Positions 52,891 through 63,441 of a stretch of 64,000 nucleotides of DNA are shown one piece after another. A model generated the notes under the pieces. That model had not been told where the DNA came from. It was given only the letters and a program-made list of their open reading frames with translations, and did no database searches. The stretch comes from Martinezella calliandrae (GTDB taxonomy: Bacteria > Pseudomonadota > Alphaproteobacteria > Rhizobiales > Rhizobiaceae): positions 186,001 through 250,000 of the forward strand of contig NZ_JARFYN010000002.1 of NCBI RefSeq assembly GCF_030272695.1. The letters run 5' to 3'. Both the position numbers and the translations under genes were made by a program. Each line of letters begins with the position of its first letter. Position 1 is the first letter of the stretch.

Positions 52891-54201
52891 ATGTCGAAGA
52901 AAAACGGAATTGAACCTTTCTCGCGCCGCTCCTTCCTGCGGTCTGCGGCAACTCTTGGCGTGGCCGCTCTAGCAGCCCCGGCTCTTGCACAGGACCAGAC
53001 GCCTCTCAGTGCGCTGATCAACAACCGCGCCCGCGGCAACTGGGACGATCAGTTCGATGCGAAGGCCGCCGCGCGTACCGCCGCAGCGGTTATTTCCAAC
53101 ACGCCGATCCTCGGACCTGATTCTGTACCAAACATCCAGCAGGCGATCGCCGAGTACCAGGGCATCGTTGCCAATGGCGGCTGGCCGCAGATCACTCCCG
53201 GCGACCAGCAGCTTCAGCTCGGCGTCAGTGACGGCTCCGTACAGGCGCTTCGTCAGCATCTGATGATAACGGGCGATCTGCCCAAGGAAGCCGGCATGTC
53301 CTCCGCTTTCGATTCTTATGTCGACGGCGCCGTCAAGCGCTTCCAGGCTCGCCACGGCTTGCCACCGGATGGTGTTCTTGGCGAATTCACACTGAAGGCA
53401 ATGAATATCCCCGCCGATGTCCGCCTGCAGCAATTGAACACCAACCTCATTCGCCTGCAGACTTTCCCGGCTGATCTCGGCCGCCGTCACGTTATGGTCA
53501 ACGTCCCGGCGACCTACGTCGAAGCCGTGCAGGATGGCCAGGTGGCGCTGCGTCACGAGGCGATTGTCGGCCGCATTTCCCGCCCGACGCACCTCATCAA
53601 TTCAAAGATCTACGAGGTCATTCTCAACCCGTACTGGACGGCACCGCGCTCGATCATCGTCAAGGACATCGTGCCGCTGATGCGCAAGGATCCAACCTAT
53701 CTGACGAAGAACAATATCCGCCTGTTCGACAACAAGGGCCAGGAAGTTGCCCCGGAAACGATCGACTGGAATTCGGACAAGGCGCCGGACCTGATGTTCC
53801 GCCAGGACCCGGGCAAGAACAACGCCATGGCGTCCACCAAGATCAACTTCCACAACCCCAACAACGAATATATGCACGACACGCCCGAGCAGGGCCTGTT
53901 CAACAAGCTGATGCGCTTCGACAGCTCTGGCTGCGTTCGCGTGCAGAACGTCCGCGACCTTACGAATTGGCTGCTTGCCGAAACGCCGGGCTGGCCGCGC
54001 CAGCACATCGAGCAGGTCATTGCCAGCCGCGTCAATACGCCGATCACCCTGGCGACGGAAGTTCCGGTCTACTTCGTCTACATCTCCGCATGGGGCGCTG
54101 CTGACGGCATCGTTCAATTCCGTGACGATATCTATCAGCTCGACGGCAATTCCGAGCTGGCGCTGGATACGACACAAGGCATGGAGAAGCCGGTTCAATA
54201 A
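52891..54201 (+). CDS. ldtP: L,D-transpeptidase LdtP
   Basis: 436 residues from ATG 52891 (MSKKNGIEPFSRRSFLRSA). SRRSFLRS followed by a hydrophobic stretch to ALA is a twin-arginine-like signal. A peptidoglycan-binding domain (about residues 115-170, VKRFQARHGLPPDGVLGEFT) precedes the YkuD catalytic domain, with His in EYMHDTP and the nucleophile Cys348 in SSGCVRVQN. It makes 3-3 peptidoglycan crosslinks. LdtR is the expected regulator. A TTG at 52864 would add nine unlikely residues. Confidence 0.93.
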   Translation: MSKKNGIEPFSRRSFLRSAATLGVAALAAPALAQDQTPLSALINNRARGNWDDQFDAKAAARTAAAVISNTPILGPDSVPNIQQAIAEYQGIVANGGWPQITPGDQQLQLGVSDGSVQALRQHLMITGDLPKEAGMSSAFDSYVDGAVKRFQARHGLPPDGVLGEFTLKAMNIPADVRLQQLNTNLIRLQTFPADLGRRHVMVNVPATYVEAVQDGQVALRHEAIVGRISRPTHLINSKIYEVILNPYWTAPRSIIVKDIVPLMRKDPTYLTKNNIRLFDNKGQEVAPETIDWNSDKAPDLMFRQDPGKNNAMASTKINFHNPNNEYMHDTPEQGLFNKLMRFDSSGCVRVQNVRDLTNWLLAETPGWPRQHIEQVIASRVNTPITLATEVPVYFVYISAWGAADGIVQFRDDIYQLDGNSELALDTTQGMEKPVQ

Positions 54202-54229
54202 TCGGGCACGATAGCCACGATATTCCCGG

Positions 54230-54257
54230 AAAGCCGCGTCTTCGGATGCGGCTTTTT
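54230..54257 (+). terminator. UUCG-capped terminator after ldtP
   Basis: AAAGCCGCGTC (54230-54240) and GATGCGGCTTT (54245-54255) pair, with one G-U, around a TTCG tetraloop closed by C-G. A U-tract follows. This is a very stable intrinsic terminator. Confidence 0.92.
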
Positions 54258-54378
54258 CGCTTGGCGAAGGCGCTCATCGTAGAATGCCCAGCAAATGTCG
54301 CTCATCGTATTGCTCTCACGCGACCCTGACGTTAATACCGTCTCCATTGCCGTTCCGGCCCGTTCAGGAGCTTCCACG

Positions 54379-55677
54379 ATGACCAATGCTTCCACCGAAC
54401 CCTTCTTCAATCGCTCGCTTGCCGATACCGATCCGGAGATTTTTGGCGCGATCAATAAGGAATTGGGTCGTCAGCGGCACGAGATCGAGCTGATCGCCTC
54501 GGAAAACATCGTTTCCCGCGCTGTATTGGAAGCGCAGGGCTCGATCATGACGAACAAATATGCCGAGGGCTATCCGGGCAAGCGCTATTACGGCGGCTGC
54601 CAGTTCGTCGATATCGCCGAAGAGCTCGCCATCGAGCGCGCCAAGAAGCTGTTCGGCGTCAACTTTGCCAACGTCCAGCCGAATTCCGGCTCGCAGATGA
54701 ACCAGGCGGTCTTCCTGGCACTGCTGCAGCCGGGCGACACGTTCATGGGTCTCGATCTGAATTCGGGCGGTCACCTGACGCATGGTTCCCCGGTCAACAT
54801 GTCCGGCAAGTGGTTCAACGTCGTTTCCTACGGCGTGCGCGACGGCGACAACCTGCTCGACATGGATGCGGTTCAGCGCAAAGCCGAAGAGCACCGGCCG
54901 AAGCTCATTATCGCCGGCGGCACGGCCTATTCCCGTATCTGGGACTGGAAGCGCTTCCGCGAGATTGCCGATAGCGTTGGTGCTTACCTGATGGTCGATA
55001 TGGCCCATATTGCCGGCCTCGTTGCCGGTGGCCAGCATCCGTCGCCGTTCCCGCATTGCCATGTGGCAACGACCACGACCCACAAGTCGCTGCGTGGCCC
55101 GCGCGGCGGCATGATCCTCACCAATGAAGAGGATTTGGCGAAGAAATTCAATTCGGCCGTCTTCCCCGGCCTCCAGGGTGGCCCGCTGATGCACGTCATC
55201 GCTGCCAAGGCCGTCGCTCTCGGCGAAGCGCTGCAGCCGGAGTTCAAGGACTATGCCGCCCAGGTCGTCAAGAATGCCAAGGCGCTTGCGGAAACGCTGA
55301 TCGCCGGCGGGCTCGACGTCGTTTCCGGCGGCACCGACAATCACCTGATGCTGGTCGACCTGCGCAAGAAGAATGCCACCGGCAAGCGTGCCGAGGCCGC
55401 TCTCGGCCGCGCTTACGTGACCTGCAACAAGAACGGCATCCCGTTCGATCCGGAAAAGCCCTTCGTGACCTCGGGCGTCCGTCTCGGAACGCCGGCCGGC
55501 ACGACGCGCGGATTCACGGAAGCTGAATTCCGCGAGATCGGCAATCTCATCATCGAAGTGCTTGACGGTCTGAAAGTCGCCAATTCCGATGAAGGCAATG
55601 CCGCCGTCGAGGCCGCAGTGCGCGCAAAGGTGGTCAAACTCACCGGCCGCTTCCCCATGTACGGCTACATGGGTTGA
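54379..55677 (+). CDS. glyA: Serine hydroxymethyltransferase
   Basis: 432 residues from ATG 54379 ([14 protein letters not shown]). PLP-dependent interconversion of serine and glycine, feeding C1 units to purine and thymidylate synthesis. The PLP lysine is in [14 protein letters not shown], and the tetrahydrofolate-binding region is intact. CAGGAG lies ten bases before the start. nrdR follows 9 bp downstream, an arrangement common in alphaproteobacteria. Confidence 0.98.
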   Translation: MTNASTEPFFNRSLADTDPEIFGAINKELGRQRHEIELIASENIVSRAVLEAQGSIMTNKYAEGYPGKRYYGGCQFVDIAEELAIERAKKLFGVNFANVQPNSGSQMNQAVFLALLQPGDTFMGLDLNSGGHLTHGSPVNMSGKWFNVVSYGVRDGDNLLDMDAVQRKAEEHRPKLIIAGGTAYSRIWDWKRFREIADSVGAYLMVDMAHIAGLVAGGQHPSPFPHCHVATTTTHKSLRGPRGGMILTNEEDLAKKFNSAVFPGLQGGPLMHVIAAKAVALGEALQPEFKDYAAQVVKNAKALAETLIAGGLDVVSGGTDNHLMLVDLRKKNATGKRAEAALGRAYVTCNKNGIPFDPEKPFVTSGVRLGTPAGTTRGFTEAEFREIGNLIIEVLDGLKVANSDEGNAAVEAAVRAKVVKLTGRFPMYGYMG

Positions 55678-55686
55678 GGAGAGCGC

Positions 55687-56163
55687 ATGCGCTGCCCCTA
55701 TTGCGGTTCGGAAGATACCCAGGTCAAGGATTCACGCCCGGCGGAGGATAACACCTCCATCCGCCGGCGGCGCATCTGTCCGGATTGCGGCGGCCGTTTC
55801 ACCACCTTCGAGCGCGTGCAGCTGCGCGAATTGATGGTCATCAAGAAGACCGGCCGCAAGGTGCCCTTCGACAGGGACAAGCTGGTACGCTCCTTCGAGA
55901 TCGCCTTGCGCAAACGCCCGGTCGACCGCGATCGCATCGAGCGTGCCGTCTCCGGCATCGTCCGCCGTCTGGAAAGCTCCGGCGAAACGGAAATCAGCTC
56001 GGAGCAGATCGGCCTGCAGGTGCTGGAAGCTTTGAAGAGCCTCGATGACGTCGCCTTCGTGCGCTATGCTTCCGTCTATCGCGATTTCTCGCATGCGGAG
56101 GATTTCGAGCAGGTGATTACTGAGATCAACGCCAAGATCGCCCGCGATCCCCTGGACACCTGA
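55687..56163 (+). CDS. nrdR: Transcriptional repressor NrdR
   Basis: 158 residues. A zinc ribbon (Cys3, Cys6, Cys31, Cys34) binds NrdR boxes before ribonucleotide reductase genes, and an ATP-cone (about residues 48-138) senses dATP/ATP. It couples dNTP level to nrd expression. It is 9 bp after glyA and 2 bp before ribD, so they form one operon. Confidence 0.97.
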   Translation: MRCPYCGSEDTQVKDSRPAEDNTSIRRRRICPDCGGRFTTFERVQLRELMVIKKTGRKVPFDRDKLVRSFEIALRKRPVDRDRIERAVSGIVRRLESSGETEISSEQIGLQVLEALKSLDDVAFVRYASVYRDFSHAEDFEQVITEINAKIARDPLDT

Positions 56164-56165
56164 CC

Positions 56166-57275
56166 ATGGCGCCCCGGCCTGAGGACCGACGTTTCATGGC
56201 CGCGGCGATCCGCCTGTCGCGCTGGCATTTGGGTCTCACCTCCACCAATCCATCCGTCGGTTGCCTGATCGTCAAGGACGGTGCTGTCCTCGGCCGCGCT
56301 GTTACAGCGCTTGACGGCAGGCCGCATGCCGAGCCGCAGGCCCTGGCTGAGGCCGGCGAGGCGGCGAGGGGAGCGACCGCCTACGTCACGCTCGAGCCCT
56401 GCTCCCATTACGGCAAGACACCCCCCTGCGCGGAGGCACTCATTGCCTATGGTGTCGCCCGCGTCGTCATCAGCGTCACCGATCCCGATCGGCGTGTTTC
56501 TGGTCGCGGCATCGCGATGCTGCGTGATGCGGGGATCGAAGTCGATGCCGGTATTCTTGAGGAAGACGGCAGACGCTCGCTTTCCGGCTATCTCATGCGT
56601 CAGATAAGAAACCGACCCTATGTGACTCTCAAACTTGCTGTTTCCGCAGATGGGATGATCGGCAAAACAGGCGAGGGACAGATACGCATCACCGGCGATA
56701 TTGCCCGTGCCCAGGTACAGGTCCTGCGTGCCGAAAGCGACGCCATTCTTGTCGGCATAGGTACTGCAATAGCAGACGATCCGGAATTGACCTGCCGTCT
56801 GCCGGGGCTGGAAAGCCGCACGCCATTGCGCATCGTCATCGACGACCAGCTTCAGCTGCCGCTCGGTAGCAACCTTGTGAAAACGGCACAACGATACGGG
56901 CTCATGGTCGTCGGCGGCCATCCGCCGCCCTTCGATGAAAATACCGACAAGGCCCTCATGGGCCGCCGCGCCGCGCTGGACGCCGCCGGCGCCGAAGTGC
57001 TGCAATCCAATTCCAGCGAACCGGGAGAATTGCTTGAAGCGCTGGCAACGCGCGGCATTTCTTCTCTGTTGGTTGAAGGCGGAGCAAGGACGGCGCAGCG
57101 TTTTGTCGCTGCCGATCTTGTTGACCGTATCCTTCTGTTCCAGGGGCCGGATACGATTGGCGAGGGTGGCATTGAATCACCCGTGACGAAGACCAATATC
57201 CCAGCCAGTTTCAGACATATCCGCGCGAGCCGGTTTGGCGATGATCGTTGCGACGAATTCGAAAGAGGTTTTTAA
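56166..57275 (+). CDS. ribD: Riboflavin biosynthesis deaminase/reductase
   Basis: A 369-residue bifunctional enzyme. The N-terminal deaminase has the zinc site HAEPQAL and PCSHYGKTPPC; the C-terminal reductase domain follows from about residue 150 (NRPYVTLKLAVSADGM). It converts the ring-opened GTP product in two steps toward 5-amino-6-ribitylamino-uracil. The ribE start overlaps its stop by 1 bp (TAATG). Confidence 0.96.
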   Translation: MAPRPEDRRFMAAAIRLSRWHLGLTSTNPSVGCLIVKDGAVLGRAVTALDGRPHAEPQALAEAGEAARGATAYVTLEPCSHYGKTPPCAEALIAYGVARVVISVTDPDRRVSGRGIAMLRDAGIEVDAGILEEDGRRSLSGYLMRQIRNRPYVTLKLAVSADGMIGKTGEGQIRITGDIARAQVQVLRAESDAILVGIGTAIADDPELTCRLPGLESRTPLRIVIDDQLQLPLGSNLVKTAQRYGLMVVGGHPPPFDENTDKALMGRRAALDAAGAEVLQSNSSEPGELLEALATRGISSLLVEGGARTAQRFVAADLVDRILLFQGPDTIGEGGIESPVTKTNIPASFRHIRASRFGDDRCDEFERGF

Positions 57276-57895
57276 TGTTTACCGGAATTGTCACCGACAT
57301 CGGCAAAGTCGAATCGGTCTCTCCGCTCAAGGAAGGCATCAAGCTGCGCGTCGCCACCAATTACGATCCGGCAACGATTGATATGGGGGCCTCGATCTCC
57401 CATTCGGGCATTTGCCTGACTGTAACGGGGTTGCCGGAAGCCGGCAGCAACGGCCGCTGGTTTGAAGTGGAAGCTTGGGAAGAAGCGCTGCGGCTGACCA
57501 CGATCGGCACTTGGGAGGCTGGCAGCAATATCAATCTCGAGCGCTCGCTGAAGGTCGGCGATGAGCTCGGCGGCCACATTGTCTCCGGCCATGTCGACGG
57601 CAAGGCGGAGATCCTTTCGGTGACTGCGGAAGGCGACGCCACCCGCTTTCGCCTGCGCGCGCCGGCGCATCTCGCAAAATTCGTTGCTCCCAAGGGCTCG
57701 ATCGCGCTCGACGGCACATCGCTAACGGTAAACGCCGTCGACGGCACGGACTTCGATGTGCTCCTGATCCGTCATACGCTGGAGGTCACCACCTGGGGTG
57801 AACGCAAGGCTGGCGATTTCGTCAATTTCGAAGTCGACACCATGGCTCGCTATGCTGCGAGGCTGGCGGAGTTTCCTGCCGCGCGCGAAAGCTGA
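57275..57895 (+). CDS. ribE: Riboflavin synthase alpha subunit
   Basis: 206 residues from ATG 57275 (MFTGIVTDIGKVESV). Two lumazine-binding repeats (about 1-97 and 98-195) form the active site that joins two lumazines into riboflavin and the uracil substrate. The GHIVSGHVDG motif marks the second repeat. It ends the glyA-nrdR-ribD-ribE run with a terminator. Confidence 0.96.
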   Translation: MFTGIVTDIGKVESVSPLKEGIKLRVATNYDPATIDMGASISHSGICLTVTGLPEAGSNGRWFEVEAWEEALRLTTIGTWEAGSNINLERSLKVGDELGGHIVSGHVDGKAEILSVTAEGDATRFRLRAPAHLAKFVAPKGSIALDGTSLTVNAVDGTDFDVLLIRHTLEVTTWGERKAGDFVNFEVDTMARYAARLAEFPAARES

Positions 57896-57922
57896 TCGTA
57901 GGTGCCAACCGGCCTTCTTGTC

Positions 57923-57951
57923 CGCCGCCATCGATTCGATGGCGGCGTTTT
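57923..57951 (+). terminator. Terminator after ribE
   Basis: CGCCGCCATC (57923-57932) pairs with GATGGCGGCG (57938-57947) around a GATTC loop, followed by TTTTTG. It lies 28 bp after ribE. Confidence 0.9.
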
Positions 57952-57974
57952 TGTGTTGGCGCTTCTCCGCGCAG

Positions 57975-58493
57975 CTACCGTTCGAACATGACATTGGGTT
58001 CGTCTTTGTAGATCACTTCGCCGATCCGGTGGAAGCCGACCTTTTGCGCGACTCGCAGCGACGATGTATTTTCCGGATCGATGATGCACGTCATACGCCG
58101 TCCCGGAAACGTGTCGTCGGCCCAGGCGATTGCCGCTCTGATGGCCTCCGTCGCATAACCCTTGCCGTGCAGCGATGACGTGATCCACCAGCCCGCCTCC
58201 AATGTACCCTCGGTGGTCGGATTCATGTCGCGGTGCAGGTCGAGAAAGCCGACTTCGCCGATGAAGCGGCTGCTAGCACGCTCTTCGACGGCAAAGAAAC
58301 CAAAGCCGAGGTAATGCCACATGCCGGCATAACGCAACAGGCGCGACCAGGCTTGTTCGCGCGTCGACGGTTCGCCGCCGATGTAACGGACAAGGTCTTC
58401 CCGCGTCCAAAAGGCTGCATATTCCTCGAAATCCTCGAGGCGATGAGCGCGAAGAATGAGGCGCTCGGTCATCAATGTCGGAACCATGGTCAT
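57975..58493 (-). CDS. GNAT N-acetyltransferase (RimJ/RimL type)
   Basis: 172 residues from ATG 58493 (MTMVPTLMTERLILRAHRLEDF), with GGAAGGAAG upstream. The acetyl-CoA loop is HGKGYATEAIRAAI, after LEAGWWITSSL, as in ribosomal-protein Ser-type acetyltransferases. The substrate is unknown. It is downstream of the cupin gene on the same strand, 53 bp apart, and together they sit between ribE and ribH. Confidence 0.88.
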   Translation of the reverse strand: MTMVPTLMTERLILRAHRLEDFEEYAAFWTREDLVRYIGGEPSTREQAWSRLLRYAGMWHYLGFGFFAVEERASSRFIGEVGFLDLHRDMNPTTEGTLEAGWWITSSLHGKGYATEAIRAAIAWADDTFPGRRMTCIIDPENTSSLRVAQKVGFHRIGEVIYKDEPNVMFER

Positions 58494-58546
58494 GGCAGGA
58501 GCAACTTCCTTCCGGCAAACCGTTTCTACATTCATGCTCATCCGTT

Positions 58547-59050
58547 TCAGGCTCCGGTTTCGCCGTCCCAATAATCCATGGCGCCGTCCTCGCGCCCAAT
58601 GAAGCTGAATCGCCGCGGCGTCTCGCCGGCGCGATTGGTCTTCGCCATGAACTTGCCGGAGTCGGGATATTCGACAATTTCTGTTCGGGCTTTGGTCGAG
58701 ATGACAAGATAGATCAGTACGCCCGGGCTGATATTTATGAGCTGATGGGCGGTTTCTTGGCCGCCGGCGGGTGCTCCCAACACATCGCCTTTCGCGACCA
58801 GAATACGCTCGCTCCCGAAGCGATATTCACCCTCACCCTCGAGAATGACGAAGAGTTCCTCTTCGACGTGATGGTTGTGAAATGGACAGCCGGATTTGCC
58901 GGGCGGCACTTCGTTGTAGCTGATGCCGAGATCCTTCAGCCCCAGCAGCGAGCCGAAGGAGACATCGCTGCCCGCAAAAAAATTCCCCTGCTGCCAATGA
59001 TCGAGCTGCAGCTCGCCAAGGTTGACAGCGTGTCTAGTTTTCTCTGTCAT
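58547..59050 (-). CDS. Cupin-domain protein
   Basis: 167 residues from ATG 59050 (MTEKTRHAVNLGELQL), with GGGAGGAACC upstream. The cupin metal site is seen in CPFHNHHVEEELFVILEGEGEYRFG, then GAPAGGQETAHQLINIS. It may be an isomerase, oxygenase or sensor-like cupin. The function is not known. It is coupled to the acetyltransferase gene by position only. Confidence 0.87.
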   Translation of the reverse strand: MTEKTRHAVNLGELQLDHWQQGNFFAGSDVSFGSLLGLKDLGISYNEVPPGKSGCPFHNHHVEEELFVILEGEGEYRFGSERILVAKGDVLGAPAGGQETAHQLINISPGVLIYLVISTKARTEIVEYPDSGKFMAKTNRAGETPRRFSFIGREDGAMDYWDGETGA

Positions 59051-59251
59051 CAGGTTCCTCCCTGCCTGTTCGAAATTATTAGCGAAGCGAGTGAGCTGGT
59101 GGAAGATACAATTTCTGGCACGCTTCAATGTTCCCCAAATCCGGATCAGAATCAGCCAAGGCATCCGAAAAACACTTGCCAAGCGCGGCCCGCCGTGGTT
59201 TGACCCGCCCTTATCAAGGTGCTGCCCGCCCTCTTACCCAGCAGGTGACGA

Positions 59252-59707
59252 ATGTCCAGCTCTACCAATGCCCACATCCTCATCGTCGAAGCCCGCTTCT
59301 ACGATGACATGGCCGACGCTCTTCTCGATGGCGCCAAGACCGCGCTCGAAGAGGCAGGCGCGACCTATGATGTCGTCACCGTGCCGGGCGCGCTGGAGAT
59401 TCCGGCCGCCATCGCCATGGCGCTCGATGGCGCCGATAACGGCGGCACCGAATATGACGGCTATGTCGCCCTTGGCATGGTCATTCGCGGCGAGACCTAT
59501 CATTTCGACATCGTCGCCAACGAATCCTCGCGTGCGCTGATGGATCTGACCGTCAGCGAATCTCTGGCGATCGGCAACGGAATCCTGACCGTCGAAAACG
59601 ACGATCAGGCCTGGGTGCGCGCGCGCCGTTCGGACAAGGACAAGGGTGGCTTTGCCGCCCGCGCAGCGCTGACGATGATCGCGCTGAAACAGAAGTTGGG
59701 TGCATAA
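59252..59707 (+). CDS. ribH: 6,7-dimethyl-8-ribityllumazine synthase
   Basis: A 151-residue enzyme for the penultimate riboflavin step. [15 protein letters not shown] is the phosphate-binding signature and [20 protein letters not shown] is the substrate loop with His for proton transfer. Length is typical. nusB starts 5 bp after its stop, the usual ribH-nusB arrangement. Two minus-strand genes separate it from ribD-ribE. Confidence 0.96.
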   Translation: MSSSTNAHILIVEARFYDDMADALLDGAKTALEEAGATYDVVTVPGALEIPAAIAMALDGADNGGTEYDGYVALGMVIRGETYHFDIVANESSRALMDLTVSESLAIGNGILTVENDDQAWVRARRSDKDKGGFAARAALTMIALKQKLGA

Positions 59708-59711
59708 GTTC

Positions 59712-60194
59712 ATGGGAAATCAGGATAACGAGCGGCCGGCAAAGACCGCGAACCAGCGAGGCGCAGCGCGTCTGGCCGCTGTTCAGGCGCTCTATCAGAT
59801 GGATATTGGCGGAACTGGCGTGCTGGAGGTGGTGGCAGAATACGAGGCACACCGTCTTGGGCAGGAGCTGGACGGCGAAACTTATCTGAAGGCCGACGCA
59901 TCCTGGTTCCGCTCCATTGTCTCCGGTGTCGTGCGCGAGCAGACCCGGCTCGATCCGCTGATCGGTTCTGCTCTGCAGGATGATTGGGCGCTGTCGCGCC
60001 TGGACAGCACCGTGCGCGCAATCCTGCGCGCCGGCACTTTCGAGCTTCTCGACCGCAAAGACGTGCCGGTCCCGGTCATCGTCACCGAATATGTCGAGAT
60101 CGCTCATGCCTTCTTTGAGGAGGATGAGCCGAAGCTGGTCAACGCCGTGCTCGACCGAATCGCCAAGCAGGTGCGTGGCGAAGCCAAGAAATAA
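59712..60194 (+). CDS. nusB: Transcription antitermination factor NusB
   Basis: 160 residues from ATG 59712 ([34 protein letters not shown]). An all-helical protein that binds boxA RNA with NusE (S10) in rRNA antitermination. The C-terminal [36 protein letters not shown] is diagnostic. The ribH-nusB pair is conserved. Confidence 0.96.
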   Translation: MGNQDNERPAKTANQRGAARLAAVQALYQMDIGGTGVLEVVAEYEAHRLGQELDGETYLKADASWFRSIVSGVVREQTRLDPLIGSALQDDWALSRLDSTVRAILRAGTFELLDRKDVPVPVIVTEYVEIAHAFFEEDEPKLVNAVLDRIAKQVRGEAKK

Positions 60195-60440
60195 GCCCCG
60201 ACGTCAGGCCGGTGCTCGATCCCTGCCGCTTTCGTTTCTTTCGCTCGCGCCTGATTTCAGCGACCAATATTCTTTTGAACTTCCATTGGTTGTTTTACCC
60301 GTGGATGGTCTTGACGCGACGTTTTCCCAAACGCAATCTCGCCCTGCGCATTTGCCGACCCTTGGAGGAGGGGCTGGCTGTTGCTGCAGGCGGCCGGACG
60401 AGGGAGTGAACCGCCGGCTTTTTTGGAGGGAAAAAGCGAA

Positions 60441-62579
60441 ATGTCGATTCTTTTAGGTGTTATCGCGTGCGGACTGCTCTCGGTGATTTACGCCGTCTGG
60501 GCAACCCGGTCGGTGCTTGCCGCCGATCAGGGCAATGCACGCATGCAGGAAATTGCAGGTTATATTCGGGAAGGCGCGCAAGCCTACCTGGCGCGTCAAT
60601 ACAGAACCATTGCCATAGTCGGCGTCATCGTTTTCATCCTGGCCTGGCTGCTCCTGTCGCGCGAAGCCGCCATCGGCTTCCTGATCGGCGCTGTTCTGTC
60701 GGGCTCCGCCGGGTTCATCGGCATGCACGTCTCCGTTCGCGCCAATGTCCGCACCGCGCAGGCCTCGTCGCACAGCCTATCGGCCGGCCTCGACATCGCT
60801 TTCAAGTCGGGCGCCATCACCGGCATGCTTGTCGCCGGCCTCGCCCTGCTCGGCGTCTCCATTTATTTCTATGTTCTGACCGGCATTGCCGGTCATGAAC
60901 CGGGCTCGCGCGAGGTCATAGACCCGCTGGTGGCTCTGGGTTTCGGAGCATCGCTGATTTCGATCTTTGCTCGTCTCGGCGGCGGTATCTTCACTAAGGG
61001 CGCCGACGTCGGCGGCGACCTCGTCGGCAAGGTGGAAGCCGGTATTCCGGAAGATGATCCGCGCAATCCCGCGACCATCGCCGATAATGTCGGCGACAAT
61101 GTCGGCGACTGCGCCGGCATGGCCGCCGACCTCTTCGAAACCTATGCGGTCTCCGTCGTTGCCACTATGGTTCTCGCCGCGATCTTCTTCGCCGGAACGC
61201 CGGTTCTCGCGTCAGCCATGGTCTACCCGCTGGCGGTCTGCGGCGCCTGCATCATCACATCGATCATCGGCACCTTCTTCGTCAAACTCGGGACGAACGG
61301 CTCCATCATGGGCGCGCTCTACAAGGGCCTGATTGCCACCGGCATTCTGTCGATCATCGGCCTTGCAGCCGCCACGTCGCTGACCATCGGCTGGGGTTCG
61401 ATCGGTGCCGTCGCAGGTTTCGATGTCACCGGCGCGAAGCTGTTCATCTGCGGCATTGTCGGCCTGATTGTCACGGCGCTGATCGTCGTGATCACCGAAT
61501 ATTATACCGGCACAAACAAGCGCCCGGTCAATTCCATTGCCCAGGCCTCGGTCACCGGCCATGGCACCAACGTTATCCAGGGCCTTGCCGTTTCGCTCGA
61601 ATCGACCGCCCTGCCGGCGATCGTCATCGTCGGAGGCATTCTGGCCACCTATCAGCTTGGCGGCCTGTTCGGCACCGGCATTGCGGTCACCGCCATGCTC
61701 GGCCTAGCTGGCATGATCGTTGCGCTCGACGCCTTCGGTCCGGTCACCGACAATGCCGGCGGCATCGCTGAAATGTCGCATCTTCCGCCGGAAGTGCGCA
61801 AATCGACTGACGCGCTGGATGCGGTCGGCAATACCACCAAGGCGGTCACGAAAGGCTATGCCATCGGCTCGGCCGGTCTCGGCGCACTGGTGCTGTTTGC
61901 CGCCTACGCGAACGATCTGAAATATTTCGCGGCCCATGGTGATCAGTTCCCTTATTTCACGAATGTGGGCACGATCTCCTTCGATCTCTCCAACCCCTAT
62001 GTCGTCGCTGGCCTGTTGTTTGGTGGCCTTATTCCCTATCTTTTCGGCGGCATTGCCATGACGGCCGTCGGCCGGGCGGCTGGCGCGATCGTCGAAGAGG
62101 TGCGCAAGCAGTTCCGTGAAAGGCCGGGCATTATGAAGGGCACCGAGCGTCCCGATTATGGCCGGGCCGTCGACCTTCTGACCAAGGCCGCCATTCGCGA
62201 GATGATCATTCCGTCCCTGCTGCCCGTGCTGGCGCCGATCGTCGTCTATTTCGGCGTGCTGCTGATTTCGGGCTCGAAAGCTTCGGCTTTTGCCGCGCTC
62301 GGTGCCTCGTTGCTGGGCGTCATCATCAACGGCCTGTTCGTCGCCATTTCGATGACGTCGGGCGGCGGCGCATGGGACAATGCCAAGAAGAGCTTCGAAG
62401 ACGGCTTCGTCGACAAGGACGGCGCGCGTCACCTGAAGGGCTCGGAGGCGCACAAGGCCTCCGTGACCGGTGACACCGTCGGCGATCCCTATAAGGACAC
62501 GGCTGGCCCCGCCGTTAATCCGGCGATCAAGATCACCAATATCGTGGCGCTGCTGCTGCTTGCAGTTCTTGCCGGATAA
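60441..62579 (+). CDS. hppA: Membrane-bound proton-translocating pyrophosphatase
   Basis: A 712-residue protein from ATG 60441, preceded by TTTTGGAGGG. About sixteen membrane segments. Catalytic Asp-rich motifs [35 protein letters not shown] are intact. The GNTTKA block carries Lys where potassium-dependent enzymes have Ala, so this is the potassium-independent class. It pumps protons (or Na+) across the inner membrane or into acidocalcisomes using pyrophosphate. Confidence 0.96.
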   Translation: MSILLGVIACGLLSVIYAVWATRSVLAADQGNARMQEIAGYIREGAQAYLARQYRTIAIVGVIVFILAWLLLSREAAIGFLIGAVLSGSAGFIGMHVSVRANVRTAQASSHSLSAGLDIAFKSGAITGMLVAGLALLGVSIYFYVLTGIAGHEPGSREVIDPLVALGFGASLISIFARLGGGIFTKGADVGGDLVGKVEAGIPEDDPRNPATIADNVGDNVGDCAGMAADLFETYAVSVVATMVLAAIFFAGTPVLASAMVYPLAVCGACIITSIIGTFFVKLGTNGSIMGALYKGLIATGILSIIGLAAATSLTIGWGSIGAVAGFDVTGAKLFICGIVGLIVTALIVVITEYYTGTNKRPVNSIAQASVTGHGTNVIQGLAVSLESTALPAIVIVGGILATYQLGGLFGTGIAVTAMLGLAGMIVALDAFGPVTDNAGGIAEMSHLPPEVRKSTDALDAVGNTTKAVTKGYAIGSAGLGALVLFAAYANDLKYFAAHGDQFPYFTNVGTISFDLSNPYVVAGLLFGGLIPYLFGGIAMTAVGRAAGAIVEEVRKQFRERPGIMKGTERPDYGRAVDLLTKAAIREMIIPSLLPVLAPIVVYFGVLLISGSKASAFAALGASLLGVIINGLFVAISMTSGGGAWDNAKKSFEDGFVDKDGARHLKGSEAHKASVTGDTVGDPYKDTAGPAVNPAIKITNIVALLLLAVLAG

Positions 62580-62600
62580 GGCAAGCGCCGCACAAATTAA

Positions 62601-62634
62601 AAAAACCCGCGAAGCCTGAGCTTCGCGGGTTTTT
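62601..62634. terminator. Bidirectional terminator between hppA and bamE
   Basis: AAAAACCCGCGAAGC (62601-62615) pairs with GCTTCGCGGGTTTTT (about 62620-62634). It sits between the convergent genes with U-tracts on both strands, so it serves both. Confidence 0.93.
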
Positions 62635-62651
62635 GATGCGGTATATCCGAC

Positions 62652-63161
62652 TTATTGGCCGGGATTCAGGTTGTTGAGGAAGTTCTTCGCACCGTTGACA
62701 CCGTTGCCGCCACCCTGCAGAATCTGTTGCAGGAAGGTCAGGTCGCGGCCGCCAGTCGGCGTCGTGCGGCTGATCATATCGAAGACCTTGCCGTCCTTCA
62801 GCGTGTAGTTGGCTTGCTGCTTCACTACGCCGTCCTTGTCGAAATAGATCGCAAGAATGTTCTGATCGACAAGCTTCGGCTTCATGAAAGCCATGGAGCG
62901 CGTGCGCTTCTGGGAAATATAATAAAAGACTTCGCCGTCGAAGGTCGCCGTGGTCGACGGCGTGCCGAGCGAAAGCAGCACCTGCTCGCGACTCGAGCCG
63001 ACAGGCACGAGATTGAGCGATTGCTGGTCGAAGATGTAGCCGTTGTTCATGACCTCGCCGGTCTGGCAGCCCGTGAGCCCCGCGGTCGCAATCACCAGAG
63101 CGATTGCGGCACTACTGATGAAAGTTCTGTCAGACTTGAAATACCGTCTCGTCAACGACAT
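62652..63161 (-). CDS. bamE: Outer-membrane assembly lipoprotein BamE (OmlA/SmpA)
   Basis: 169 residues. The signal ends in the lipobox TAGLTGC; the mature domain has the BamE/SmpA fold, with VPVGSSREQVLLSLGTPS as its conserved motif and a Gly/Asn-rich C-terminal tail. It supports the BAM machine that inserts outer-membrane beta-barrels. It is divergent from the ubiquinol-cytochrome c chaperone gene across 280 bp, a conserved alphaproteobacterial pair. Confidence 0.94.
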   Translation of the reverse strand: MSLTRRYFKSDRTFISSAAIALVIATAGLTGCQTGEVMNNGYIFDQQSLNLVPVGSSREQVLLSLGTPSTTATFDGEVFYYISQKRTRSMAFMKPKLVDQNILAIYFDKDGVVKQQANYTLKDGKVFDMISRTTPTGGRDLTFLQQILQGGGNGVNGAKNFLNNLNPGQ

Positions 63162-63229
63162 CTCATCTCCCCTAATGAATCAAACCGATGGCCGAGCGGC
63201 CGATGTGACCTTGCTGTGCACATCATTGT

Positions 63230-63254
63230 GGCCTTTCCGCGATTGCGGAAGGCC
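63230..63254. repeat. Intergenic hairpin between bamE and the chaperone gene
   Basis: GGCCTTTCCGC (63230-63240) and GCGGAAGGCC (63245-63254) pair with one bulged T around a GATT loop. It sits midway between the divergent genes with no U-tract. Its role is unknown. Confidence 0.4.
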
Positions 63255-63441
63255 CCAACAATGTTGTTCGGCACTCTTCATCACCAATCATGCACGGCGT
63301 GACGACGGCTTGGGGCGGGACCTTGAAGTGGGCACAAACGGCATTGCAATTCGCGCCTGCTTCGGTAAACCAGCTTTCAAGTGGATGCAACAAGGCGGAG
63401 CGCAACGGGGCGCTCTGAATGAGCCAATTCCGGGAATTTTC

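Noticed and set aside
53057-53263. Frame that reads MRRPPR...FPTRRSSDL, which recalls translated sequencing adapters
   Set aside because: The DNA is normal ldtP coding sequence and contains no adapter sequence; the resemblance is chance.
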